IMG/VR virus record: IMGVR_UViG_3300028581_003059 | Coordinates: 1 to 27,755 of that record | Origin: a virus | Length of the DNA: 27,755 nucleotides | Direction: 5' to 3' (one strand) | Shown here: positions 20,614 to 27,748 of the stretch, one piece after another | Layout of the letters: the number at the start of each line of letters is the position of its first letter | Numbering within the stretch: the stretch's first letter is position 1 | Program-made: the position numbers and the translations under genes | Notes under the pieces: model-generated | Told to the model about the DNA's origin: nothing | What the model saw: only the letters and a program-made list of their open reading frames with translations | The model's database searches: none

Positions 20614-20832
20614 ATGAGCAAAGACGATAAAAGCATTTATTACGACGCAGGGGGTATTGAAACACTGGACATTATTAAGGCGAAACTAACCCTAGAACAG
20701 TACCAAGGTTACTTACTAGGTAACGCAATAAAATACCAATGCCGTATGATGCATAAAACCCCTGACAACCCTAAACGTGACGCAGAAAAAGCAGTGCACT
20801 ACACCACATGGCTCAGAGATTCTTTTGAATAG
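20614..20832 (+). CDS. DUF3310 family small phage protein
   Basis: A 72-residue protein almost wholly made of the DUF3310 domain: YYDAGGIETLDIIKAKL at the start, then GYLLGNAIKYQCR and KRDAEKAVHYTTWL. This family is common in phages, often near nucleotide-metabolism genes, and is sometimes labelled nucleotide kinase-like without proof. The start could be GTG 20602, GTG 20605 or ATG 20614; I chose ATG with GGTGAG upstream. It ends in TAG, and a promoter for the next gene follows at once, so the nucleotide-pool transcript may end about here. Confidence 0.8.
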   Translation: MSKDDKSIYYDAGGIETLDIIKAKLTLEQYQGYLLGNAIKYQCRMMHKTPDNPKRDAEKAVHYTTWLRDSFE

Positions 20833-20854
20833 CCTCCCTGCACTTTGCTATACT
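20825..20854 (+). promoter_or_regulatory. Extended -10 promoter
   Basis: TTGAAT (20825-20830), an 18-base spacer, then TGC-TATACT (-10 at 20849-20854 with a TG extension at 20846-20847). It would drive the small genes from 20887 and perhaps the ParA pair. Confidence 0.6.
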
Positions 20855-20886
20855 GAAATACACCTAAACTAAATTAAGAGTACGAA

Positions 20887-21132
20887 ATGGAATATAAATT
20901 AAAAAGCGGTTATGTCACCATCCCAGCAGAAGCTTCTTCTATCGAAGAAGCGAAAAAAGAAGCAGACAGCTGGTCCAGCTACAACTCAGAAAACTTAGAA
21001 ATACTAAACAAAGACCATGAAGTGGTGGCAATCAGAAGGTGGCAAGGGTCTTTAGATGCAATTGAAGATGCTATAGATCCTATACAGTTTGGGGATTACG
21101 GTTATTTAAGAGATTGGGAGTGGGCAATATGA
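20887..21132 (+). CDS. Hypothetical 81-residue acidic protein
   Basis: A small acidic protein that I do not recognise. It starts with a strand-helix pattern (MEYKLKSGYVTIPAEASSIEEAKKEADSW), like the first half of a small alpha/beta fold, and ends with DPIQFGDYGYLRDWEWAI, which is rich in aromatics. The ATG 20887 is preceded by TTAAGAGTACGAA, a weak ribosome site (AAGAG), and by its own promoter at 20825-20854. Its stop overlaps the next ATG (ATGA). It could be a small regulatory or inhibitor protein made early, but nothing in the sequence proves this. Confidence 0.6.
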   Translation: MEYKLKSGYVTIPAEASSIEEAKKEADSWSSYNSENLEILNKDHEVVAIRRWQGSLDAIEDAIDPIQFGDYGYLRDWEWAI

Positions 21133-21278
21133 AAACAGTGTTGTTGGAAGATTTTACAATAGGCACAACTGACCAAGACGCAGAAATTGGTGATACGGTA
21201 GTGGTAGACTTACACGACGAAAACGGCCTACCTATTCAAGTTGAGGGGGTAATTGAGGATATTTTAGTGGAGGATTAA
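21129..21278 (+). CDS. Small acidic protein of 49 residues
   Basis: A very short gene, ATG 21129 to TAA 21278, coupled to the previous gene by ATGA overlap and to the next by a 2-base gap. GGGAG upstream supports the start. The protein is strongly acidic, with about 15 Asp/Glu and only two basic residues, and contains GDTVVVDLHDENGLP and a C-terminal VEGVIEDILVED. The pattern suggests a small beta-barrel (SH3-like) or a DNA-mimic type inhibitor. I do not recognise a family. The tight packing and ribosome site are the main evidence that it is real. Confidence 0.6.
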   Translation: MKTVLLEDFTIGTTDQDAEIGDTVVVDLHDENGLPIQVEGVIEDILVED

Positions 21279-21280
21279 AT

Positions 21281-21604
21281 ATGGCAACTCCGACAGTAAA
21301 AACTATCTGGGTGTTTGACTGTAACAGGCGCATTTATCCACAAGGATCTACATTTAGCTCGCCTATTTGGAGGGAGCATTATGCGAAACACAGCATCGTT
21401 GCTGAGACCCGTATGTCGTGGATAACGGCAACAGGGATTAAGTTATCAAAAGCACTTCGCGAAGAGTTTGTCTTCAGTGAAGAAGAGCTAGACCACAAAG
21501 AGTTTCTATATCTAAACCTTTACAAGATTGCTGACCAAGTAAGACAACTGAAGGACTACGAAACAGTTCTGCGCATAGCAGAACTAGCACACTACACAGC
21601 CTAA
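21281..21604 (+). CDS. Conserved-looking phage protein, function unknown
   Basis: A 107-residue protein beginning KTIWVFDCNRRIYPQG, then SPIWREHYAKHSIVAETRMSWIT, EEFVFSEEELDHKEFLY and LRIAELAHY. This pattern of a basic strand, REH-W/Y and SWI resembles small conserved hypothetical proteins seen in many phage genomes, but I know no function. The start ATG 21281 follows GTGGAGGAT, a good ribosome site. It closes the small-gene group; about 80 bases with two dyads separate it from parA. Confidence 0.65.
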   Translation: MATPTVKTIWVFDCNRRIYPQGSTFSSPIWREHYAKHSIVAETRMSWITATGIKLSKALREEFVFSEEELDHKEFLYLNLYKIADQVRQLKDYETVLRIAELAHYTA

Positions 21605-21612
21605 ACAACACC

Positions 21613-21681
21613 CCTACTAAATAGTTCTATCTACTTAGTAGGTGGCGTGCTAATCTATAGCCTTACCCACAGGTCTATAGA
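21613..21681. promoter_or_regulatory. Two dyads in the parA leader
   Basis: CCTACTAA (21613-21620) pairs with TTAGTAGG (21635-21642) around 14 bases, and TCTATAG (21654-21660) pairs with CTATAGA (21675-21681) around 14 bases. TGC-TAATCT (21648-21656) between them is a possible extended -10. The second dyad holds the AGG ribosome site in its loop. These could be operators for ParA or its partner, a centromere-like site, or RNA structures. Confidence 0.4.
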
Positions 21682-21683
21682 AC

Positions 21684-22367
21684 ATGAGCAAAATAATCTT
21701 AATCGCCGCACAAAAAGGCGGGGTAGGTAAATCTACTGCCGCCACCAATCTAGCTGTAGCTTTGGCAACACAAGGCCATACGCCTTTGGTTGTGGACGCA
21801 GATGAGCAGGCTACTACGTTTGCTTGGTGGATTGAGCGATCCAGAACCTTCCCTGACCATGCGCTTGTTCAGTGTGAGCAAGAATATGGAGAGGTTGACC
21901 ACTACATAAAACAAGTTGCGAAAGGCTACGAATACGTCTTAATCGATGCCGCAGGGCACGACTCTATAGAGATGCGCACCGCTATGCTAGCGTGCGACAC
22001 CTTACTCATACCTTTTAGACCCTCCCAAGCCGATATAAATACCATCCCGCACATGGTTAAAGTTGTCTCCCACGCGAGAAAACTAAACCCTGCCCTATCT
22101 GCCTACGCTTTTTTATCTGCAGCCCCCACAGTAATTAATAGCAAGTCCCTAGAGCAGAGTAAACAGGTGTTAGACAACTACCCAGAAATTACCTTACTCA
22201 CCACCGTTATTTACGACCGACTAAGCTACATAAATGCCCTCTCAGATGGATTAGGCGTTGTCGAACTGGAAGGCAAAACACCTAGCGAAACCAAAGCAAA
22301 AAAAGAAATAATTTCATTATTACAGGAGATACTATATGGCTATCAAACCAGCAACTACCTTAACTGA
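21684..22367 (+). CDS. parA: ParA-type partition ATPase
   Basis: A 227-residue deviant Walker ATPase: KGGVGKST at 11-18 with the signature lysine K11 and K16, VVDADEQATT at 37-45 (switch I region), and VLIDAAGHD for the Walker B strand. The length is that of small type Ib ParA proteins without an N-terminal HTH, so it would not repress its own promoter by itself. It would position DNA or large complexes by ATP-dependent binding to nucleoid DNA. ATG 21684 has only a distant AGG site inside a leader dyad. It overlaps the next gene by 32 bases, as parA-parB pairs often do. It suggests a plasmid-like state, or DNA positioning in infected cells. Confidence 0.9.
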   Translation: MSKIILIAAQKGGVGKSTAATNLAVALATQGHTPLVVDADEQATTFAWWIERSRTFPDHALVQCEQEYGEVDHYIKQVAKGYEYVLIDAAGHDSIEMRTAMLACDTLLIPFRPSQADINTIPHMVKVVSHARKLNPALSAYAFLSAAPTVINSKSLEQSKQVLDNYPEITLLTTVIYDRLSYINALSDGLGVVELEGKTPSETKAKKEIISLLQEILYGYQTSNYLN

Positions 22368-23280
22368 CAGAGAACAATTCCTCTACGACTCAAACAATAA
22401 GAAAAAAATGGGTTCCCTGCTTGGGGATCTGCAAGATATGGATGTAGAGCAACTTACCGACCGCTGGGAAAGCATCGAAAACCAATCAAAGGTCATGATA
22501 TGGCTTATAGCCTACCACCTGCGAGAACGCTTTGCGTCCAATATAAAATTTGGCAACTACATCCAAGAACTACGCCAAAGAAATCCTTACCACCCGCTAT
22601 GTGTGAACGCACACTCCTCAGTTAATCGCTTCATTCATGCAGGTAGATTTGCGTTAAAACACAAAATAACTGATATTGATAAAGTAGGGTTAAGCGCGAC
22701 AGTATTGTATAAGCTGTCCAGCCCTGTTAACGAAAACGTGGCAGATTCTGTTTATAAAGAAATACGTTCAAAAAACCCTTGCGTTGCTGAAGTAGACAGG
22801 TTGATTATGCAAAAGAAGTCCCTGCTTTTAGGTAGCAGCCAGGTAGCTGAAACTTTTATGGATAAGATAGAAGAAGAGACCTACAGGGCACCAAAAGAGA
22901 GAGTATTATTAGCCGTAATAGACAACGTAGTACAACTCCCAAACGCGGTTAACGAAGCGTCTGCCTTAGCAGTAGCTCCGCAAACCTTTGTGCTACCAGA
23001 AGCGAGGCCAGCAATACAAGAAGAAGAAAGCGACGAAGACACTGATGAAATCTATGAACCTCCACACATTGAAACAGACGGTGTTCACTATAAAAGAATG
23101 TCAATTATCAACCATTTGAGTTCTTTTTCTACCAAAGGACTCTCTGAAGACGAGATATTTTCAGAAATGAAGCAATTTTGTTTAAGCATTGTGGAACATA
23201 AGGCGGTGTCATTTTTAAACATGAACAAGCTATTAAAGCAGCTTATTGATGTAAACACCCAAGCAGGGTATGGAAATTAA
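22336..23280 (+). CDS. Unknown partner of ParA, in the parB position
   Basis: A 314-residue protein overlapping parA and read from ATG 22336 with CAGGAG upstream. I see no ParB nuclease-like motif and no canonical ParB HTH. Residues about 40-150 look helical (WESIENQSKVMIWLIAYHL, NYIQELRQRNP, HSSVNRFIHAGRFAL), which could be a DNA-binding domain of another kind. A very acidic linker (about 233-246, EEESDEDTDEIYE) separates this from a helical C-terminal domain (about 258-310). This arrangement is plausible for a non-canonical centromere-binding adaptor. The gene ends in the stem of the convergent hairpin. Confidence 0.55.
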   Translation: MAIKPATTLTDREQFLYDSNNKKKMGSLLGDLQDMDVEQLTDRWESIENQSKVMIWLIAYHLRERFASNIKFGNYIQELRQRNPYHPLCVNAHSSVNRFIHAGRFALKHKITDIDKVGLSATVLYKLSSPVNENVADSVYKEIRSKNPCVAEVDRLIMQKKSLLLGSSQVAETFMDKIEEETYRAPKERVLLAVIDNVVQLPNAVNEASALAVAPQTFVLPEARPAIQEEESDEDTDEIYEPPHIETDGVHYKRMSIINHLSSFSTKGLSEDEIFSEMKQFCLSIVEHKAVSFLNMNKLLKQLIDVNTQAGYGN

Positions 23281-23329
23281 CGAACCCCCTATGGTACGCG
23301 TACAAGCAGAGGCGTAGGGGGTTCGTTAA
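23277..23329. terminator. Long hairpin between convergent gene blocks
   Basis: TTAACGAACCCCCT (23277-23290) pairs perfectly with AGGGGGTTCGTTAA (23316-23329). The 25-base loop itself holds the palindrome GTACGCGTAC (23294-23303). The left arm contains the stop codon of the + strand gene, and the right arm ends one base before the last codon of the - strand gene. U-tracts are weak on both sides, so it may end transcripts from both directions, or serve as a protein-binding dyad. Confidence 0.65.
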
Positions 23330-23330
23330 A

Positions 23331-23804
23331 TTATAAAACTATTGCAGGAGCGAAAGGGTTTGTTGGCCACACCACATCAGGGAAGCCTTCCTGAGTAGGC
23401 AAATCACGAAGAGCTTGGCGATACAACCTAAACTCTGCAACAACTTCTGCAGTAAGGGGCACATCCCCTAGTTGTGTCCAATCTGAAGCCGTTAGAAGGT
23501 AGTCTCGTTGCTGCTTAGCCCTAAGCAGCAAAGAACCTTCTCTTTTCTGCATCTCAGCCGCTCTAACCTCTTCAAACTCTTCTTCAGTAAGGACAGCTAG
23601 AATACCTGCCGTGTCTTCAGCCACCGTGTCAGAGCATCGGCTGTAAAACAAAGGCACTGCACAGGGCCACTCTGATTCATTGGCTAGTAAAAATTCAAAA
23701 CCCTCAGAATCCTCGATGTCTGGAGACATAGGGCCGTGCGCAGCAGGCTCTACAGACACAGGACGCTTAGTAATTACATCGATATATGTGTATTTAATTA
23801 TCAT
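23331..23804 (-). CDS. Tail fibre assembly chaperone
   Basis: A 157-residue protein whose C-terminal half (about 95-155) is the phage tail assembly chaperone domain: QQRDYLLTASDWTQLGDVPL, YRQALRDLPTQEGFPDVVWPTNP. The R-D-L-L-x-x-S/T-D-W-T and YRQALRD patterns are characteristic. Such proteins assist folding or attachment of tail fibres and are often the last gene of the fibre cluster, as here. The N-terminal half is acidic and specific to this phage. The start is ATG at 23804, but I see no clear ribosome site on this strand, so translation may depend on the gene upstream (28-base gap). Confidence 0.82.
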   Translation of the reverse strand: MIIKYTYIDVITKRPVSVEPAAHGPMSPDIEDSEGFEFLLANESEWPCAVPLFYSRCSDTVAEDTAGILAVLTEEEFEEVRAAEMQKREGSLLLRAKQQRDYLLTASDWTQLGDVPLTAEVVAEFRLYRQALRDLPTQEGFPDVVWPTNPFAPAIVL

Positions 23805-23832
23805 AATGTTTATGGAGAAGTTAAAAATAAAG

Positions 23833-25689
23833 TTAAGATACTAACACTTTTCTTGTGGCACGGATTCTAAAAGGTACATACGCCCCCATGTAAACGGTGT
23901 GATACCCGTCTACGAACCCTATTGCGTAAGTGGCACCTATAGAGCGAACAGGGTAACCTCCTATAACAGTACAATAGTAACTGCTTGAGAGATAAAGAGT
24001 AAGCCTGTCGGTAGTGTACACAAACTCTTCGGTACGAGTTGGACCCTCACAGAAAAATTTAGAAGCGTAGGAGGGGTAATTTGCGTACAAACCTGCTACG
24101 GTATCAGCGTTAGGGAGGTCTGAACGTGGAGGAGTAAGTGCATAGGTGGTATAAGGCCTAGCAGGAACTGAGTAAGGGTTCCCACCGTACATAACAGGAG
24201 TGAAACGACCGTCCACATACGGAGTTGTCGGCGAATATTTAGCTGGGTTAAGATAAAAGTACATTAATTCCAGCTCATAATAACTAGGTAAATACCAATC
24301 TGTAAATCCACCTATCGTTAAACTTCTACAGAATTTCTCAGCTGCGTTTGCCGAGGCCGTCCCCTTGTTTGAATTAGCCAAACCATCTATCACAGAAGTA
24401 CCTGTAGTGGTTACATCGTAATAGTCCCCGACAAGGCTTCCAGGATAGTAGTTGTCACCTTGTGCTTTCGGAGCTACCACCAGCGCGTAGATTTTGCCGT
24501 CCAGAGTAAACCTTCCTGAGTAATACCCCCCTTGAAAAGGCTCCCCAATTGCAGGGAGTTGTTGATTTGAAGTCGAGAAAGAGGCTTCTGTATAGCTACT
24601 TAATCCGTAGGTTAAACTTCTGTACCTGACAACTAAGTAATATCGTGAGCTGACAGTCAGCACAACTGTGGCAGGAACAGAGACGGAAGTCCTATTCACG
24701 GTGTCATTGATTGAACTCCACACCAGCGTGTCTGTTCTCCCTGCACCTGCCCAAAGCTCCCAATCTGTAGAAACATGCACATCAGTCAAGCCATTTGAAA
24801 TAGCTAAAGCACTTGAAGTAAAGGTAAGGACAGACACAGACACAATAGGCACAACAGGCACAACAGGCACAACAGGCACAGGAGGCATAGTAATTGTATC
24901 CTGCACTGCTACTGTCCTCGTCACTACCTTTGATTTGTTGCTGTAATTATCTACCGCTACCACAGTAATAGATAAGGGGTCGCAAGGGTACTCAGGCACC
25001 GCCAAAGTCAAGGTAGCTTTGTTGGCTGCAGCGGGAACAGTGCGGGTGCCGTTTACCCAATCCGTCACCGTAAAAAAACTTACCACGGCCCCTGACAGTA
25101 ACGCAGACCCTTCTAAAGACACTGTAGCGTTAAGTAACTCTGGCAGAGGATCTAACATATTTACTGCACACCCTACTACGCTGAGAGAGGGGTCAGACAA
25201 AGTAGTTTTTTCCCATGTAACGCCTGTGCTGGTAATTACTTCTCCTGCACGGTAGCCGTTCCCCTCCACGGTTACGAAATAAGTGAAGCCTTTATTACTA
25301 CTGTCCGCAACAGGCAGAGGGGTGCTTTGATCCCAATAACCTTTAAGTAACATAACTACCTCTGCTAATTTAGCCTTTTCAGCAATAGTAAAGTCTTCGG
25401 AACTTAGCCCCTTGCCTGCGACTTTATCTACTTTAGAGATAAGCTGAGCGTCTACGAAGGCCTTGTTTGCGTTTTCTTCTGCATTGATGGCGGCTAATTT
25501 AGCCTTTTCAGCAATAGTAAAGTCTTCGGAACTTAGCCCCTTGCCTGCGACTTTATCTACTTTAGAGATAAGCTGCGCGTCTACAAATCTCTTATTAGTG
25601 GCATCGGTATCGACCACAGGGTCACGTAAGTTAGGGACTTCTAATCCCTCTGCTTGCCCCTTCTTATCTGTTAAAGTTATTTTTGTCAT
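23833..25689 (-). CDS. Tail fibre / receptor-binding protein with DUF1566-like C-terminus
   Basis: A 618-residue protein. The N-terminus has two copies of a 43-residue unit (FVDAQLISKVDKVAGKGLSS and following), typical of fibre shafts. The middle (about 165-375) holds Ig/fibronectin-like beta sequence with a (VPV)n linker. The last about 220 residues match DUF1566 (Lcl): GGFTDWYLPSYYELELMYFYL, then YLSSSYY, and near the end PFRIRATRKV, corresponding to DDWRLPS-EL, YWSST and RAVR. This fold is C-type-lectin-like and is used in adhesins and in targets of diversity-generating retroelements, so it probably binds the host surface. The start immediately follows the previous stop (TAAATG) with a weak ribosome site, suggesting coupled translation. 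Confidence 0.8.
   Translation of the reverse strand: MTKITLTDKKGQAEGLEVPNLRDPVVDTDATNKRFVDAQLISKVDKVAGKGLSSEDFTIAEKAKLAAINAEENANKAFVDAQLISKVDKVAGKGLSSEDFTIAEKAKLAEVVMLLKGYWDQSTPLPVADSSNKGFTYFVTVEGNGYRAGEVITSTGVTWEKTTLSDPSLSVVGCAVNMLDPLPELLNATVSLEGSALLSGAVVSFFTVTDWVNGTRTVPAAANKATLTLAVPEYPCDPLSITVVAVDNYSNKSKVVTRTVAVQDTITMPPVPVVPVVPVVPIVSVSVLTFTSSALAISNGLTDVHVSTDWELWAGAGRTDTLVWSSINDTVNRTSVSVPATVVLTVSSRYYLVVRYRSLTYGLSSYTEASFSTSNQQLPAIGEPFQGGYYSGRFTLDGKIYALVVAPKAQGDNYYPGSLVGDYYDVTTTGTSVIDGLANSNKGTASANAAEKFCRSLTIGGFTDWYLPSYYELELMYFYLNPAKYSPTTPYVDGRFTPVMYGGNPYSVPARPYTTYALTPPRSDLPNADTVAGLYANYPSYASKFFCEGPTRTEEFVYTTDRLTLYLSSSYYCTVIGGYPVRSIGATYAIGFVDGYHTVYMGAYVPFRIRATRKVLVS
24842..24886. repeat. 9-bp tandem repeat coding for a Val-Pro linker
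   Basis: ACAACAGGC is repeated exactly three times (24851-24877) with one degenerate copy on each side. On the - strand it codes for Val-Pro-Val units between two domains of the receptor-binding candidate. Slippage would change linker length in frame. Confidence 0.75.
25364..25584. repeat. 129-bp period duplication in the fibre gene
   Basis: About 92 bases at 25364-25455 recur at 25493-25584 with one visible mismatch, and 37 unrelated bases lie between them. Near-identical DNA shows a recent duplication or recombination-maintained repeat in the fibre shaft. Confidence 0.85.
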
Positions 25690-26460
25690 TTATCTGCCTA
25701 TCAAGGTTCTAAGAGAAGTGATTTTTGTTCCTGCAAGAAAGGTTGTTACAGAAACTACTAAATAACCTTCCACTATATTTCCATCTAGCTCCAGCAACCG
25801 CTCACTACTATAAAAAGAGTTTATTTCTCCAAAAAATGTAGAAGAGAAGTTATGAGTAAAAAACACTGAAGTAAAGTGATTTAAGTTACCAGAGAGTGCC
25901 TGGACCTGATAAGTAACCGTACCAACTTCCTCTAATAACATATTATCTATTACTACAACACTAGGGAGTGAAACATTCTTAGAGAAGTCCTTAAAGCTGC
26001 TTTTGCTGAAGTTTATTTTTTCTGATACCGCCGCTTGAATCTTTCCGTAGGCGTAAGTGCAAACCAAATTATATCCTTCGTAAGCTGTAGAGCCTATATT
26101 AACAACTTTTCCTGCTACGTTTGGATTACTTACATCTACAGCCACCACATCTCCTGGGGCTAGTACAGTACACCCCCACACAAGCCCACTAGCAGGAACG
26201 TAGTTTAGCACTACCTCTCCACCAACTAAAGGGTGGGACTCTGTAGTAAAGAATATATCGTCTTTAGTGTTAGTCCAACATAGTAACCACTTTGTATTAG
26301 CTTCATCCCACACATAGCCTGCAACCCCTCCTCCTACAAATACATCAGCAATAGCGTCTTTTACAGTTACCTGCATACCGTCAAACCTATTTACAAGCGC
26401 ATCTCGCTCATTTATAGTTTCAACAACCTTATCCCCATCGTTTGATATAACTATGGCCAT
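25690..26460 (-). CDS. Putative tail or fibre structural protein
   Basis: A 256-residue protein that I do not assign to a family. It is rich in Val, Ser, Gly and Asn and has many short beta-like stretches, as in phage fibres and baseplates. A region around FVGGGVAGYVWDEANTKWLLCWTNT looks like a small carbohydrate- or base-binding module, which I cannot confirm. The start is ATG at 26460, with AGGGGGATGT just upstream, not the longer frame from 26487. It lies between the coiled-coil fibre and the receptor-binding candidate, so it is most likely a connector or shaft part. Confidence 0.6.
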   Translation of the reverse strand: MAIVISNDGDKVVETINERDALVNRFDGMQVTVKDAIADVFVGGGVAGYVWDEANTKWLLCWTNTKDDIFFTTESHPLVGGEVVLNYVPASGLVWGCTVLAPGDVVAVDVSNPNVAGKVVNIGSTAYEGYNLVCTYAYGKIQAAVSEKINFSKSSFKDFSKNVSLPSVVVIDNMLLEEVGTVTYQVQALSGNLNHFTSVFFTHNFSSTFFGEINSFYSSERLLELDGNIVEGYLVVSVTTFLAGTKITSLRTLIGR

Positions 26461-26467
26461 ACATCCC

Positions 26468-26502
26468 CCTAAAAATAGAGGCTCCACCTAAAAGATGGAG
26501 CC
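26468..26502 (-). terminator. Terminator after the coiled-coil fibre gene
   Basis: On the - strand GGCTCCA (26502-26496) pairs with TGGAGCC (26486-26480) around 9 bases and is followed by TCTATTTTTA. It lies between the first fibre gene and the next one, so expression of the downstream genes would drop or need readthrough. Confidence 0.7.
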
Positions 26503-26508
26503 GACAGG

Positions 26509-27651
26509 TTACACAGCTACATAGAAATACTGTACAGCTACACTGTTATTGTGCCACTGACCTGAAGTATCTGTAGAAACAGTGAATGTTTTACCTGTGA
26601 CATCGCCTGCGTCACTAATAACAGGAGCATCATAAGAAACCTTCGTTACAGGATCGGTAAAGCGAACAGTTCCGAAATTCACTATCCCGTTAACACCAGA
26701 TTTTGGAGTCTGACTAAGGGTAATAGAGTTGTTGTTTACCAGTACATATTCTAACTTAGGTACTGAACCTCCCTGTGCTGAAGAACTATTAGCATAGGTT
26801 TGCATAGATGCCAATAACGCGGCTTCTGAAAGCAATCTAGCATCCTCTTCTACCTTAATAGCTGCGTTACGAGCAGTAATTTCAGACAACATTGCCGCGA
26901 TACGGTCCGCCGTTTCATCGGCGATTTTCGTATCTAACGAAGTATACAACGTGCTTCTGGTTGCGGCTTCGTTATTTACAGCCGTCTCAATTTCGCCCAA
27001 TGTATCCATTGCAGTGGTGACGGAGCCTTTCATTAAAGCAATAGCTGCGTCAATATGCGAAGTAATAGCTGCGGCTACATTTGCGTCTGGATTTACTGCG
27101 ATATAATCAGCAATTTCTTTTAAAGTATCAAGCGCGGCAGGTGCACCACCGATGACATCATCAATAGCTTTACGGAAAGAGCCGGTAACCGAAGCATCTC
27201 CGTTTACCAAGTCTAATAAGCTCTTAGCTGTGGAGAAAGGACCTGAAATATGTGCAGACAAAGCATCTGAGATAGCTTGATCAGCTAACACTCGCGCATC
27301 GGTTTCTACTTTAACTGCTGCGTCACGAGCAATCACTTCATTTGCTACCGCAAGAATACGCGCATCGGTTTCTACTTTAACTGCTGCGTCACGAGCAATC
27401 ACTTCATTTGCTACCGCAAGAATACGCGCATCGGTTTCTACTTTAACTGCTGCGTCACGAGCAATCACTTCATTGGCTACAGCCAAGATTCGTGCATCAA
27501 TCTCTGCTTGCACAGCAGCAATACGTGCATTCTCTTCCGCTAATACTGCGGCAGCTCTGTCGGAAGATTCTAAGGCATCAGCAGCGTGTAACGCTGCTAA
27601 CTCGTCGGGTAATTGGTAGATTGTGGATTTTGCATAAGTAATTAATGCCAT
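26509..27651 (-). CDS. Coiled-coil tail fibre protein with tandem repeats
   Basis: A 380-residue protein. Residues about 20-125 are Ala/Glu/Arg-rich heptad-like sequence with a 22-residue unit (DARILAVANEVIARDAAVKV and two more residues) repeated in tandem, so this part should form a long trimeric coiled coil. The middle (about 125-255) has an alternating pattern typical of fibre shafts (SFRKAIDDVIGGAPAALDTLKEI, then a related stretch). The last 75 residues are beta-rich (LEYVLVNNNSITLSQTP to the end). It is the first gene after the tandem promoters and starts at ATG 27651 behind AAGGAGAG, a strong ribosome site. It is probably the proximal fibre subunit that anchors the other two. Confidence 0.85.
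   Translation of the reverse strand: MALITYAKSTIYQLPDELAALHAADALESSDRAAAVLAEENARIAAVQAEIDARILAVANEVIARDAAVKVETDARILAVANEVIARDAAVKVETDARILAVANEVIARDAAVKVETDARVLADQAISDALSAHISGPFSTAKSLLDLVNGDASVTGSFRKAIDDVIGGAPAALDTLKEIADYIAVNPDANVAAAITSHIDAAIALMKGSVTTAMDTLGEIETAVNNEAATRSTLYTSLDTKIADETADRIAAMLSEITARNAAIKVEEDARLLSEAALLASMQTYANSSSAQGGSVPKLEYVLVNNNSITLSQTPKSGVNGIVNFGTVRFTDPVTKVSYDAPVISDAGDVTGKTFTVSTDTSGQWHNNSVAVQYFYVAV
27295..27473. repeat. 66-bp tandem repeat in the fibre gene
   Basis: The unit starting CGCATCGGTTTCTACT occurs exactly twice (27295-27360 and 27361-27426) and a third time almost complete before diverging (27427 to about 27473). It codes the 22-residue coiled-coil unit. The near-perfect DNA identity points to recent expansion and possible length variation of the fibre. 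Confidence 0.9.
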
Positions 27652-27672
27652 GTAAACTCTCCTTATATTGAT

Positions 27673-27701
27673 ATATTAAACGGTGTTACTTAGTCCGCCA
27701 A
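27673..27701 (-). promoter_or_regulatory. Proximal promoter of the fibre module
   Basis: On the - strand TTGGCG (27701-27696), a 17-base spacer and TAATAT (27678-27673), ending about 20 bases before the start codon. The leader would therefore be short. Confidence 0.65.
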
Positions 27702-27719
27702 CTGAGAGTATTGCTGGCT

Positions 27720-27748
27720 ATATTAGCACAGCTACACGTTCTTTTCAA
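27720..27748 (-). promoter_or_regulatory. Distal promoter of the fibre module
   Basis: On the - strand TTGAAA (27748-27743), a 17-base spacer and TAATAT (27725-27720) preceded by TG-C, an extended -10. It lies 47 bases upstream of the other promoter. The two share an identical -10. Bases 27702-27719 between them hold nothing else that I recognise. Confidence 0.65.

Noticed and set aside
24668-24946. + strand open frame opposite the receptor-binding gene, coding many Thr-Gly-Thr repeats
   Set aside because: It is the mirror of the Val-Pro repeat of the - strand gene and has no ribosome site.
27295-27473. CRISPR-like repeat array
   Set aside because: Repeats are directly adjacent with no spacers and lie in frame within a fibre gene.
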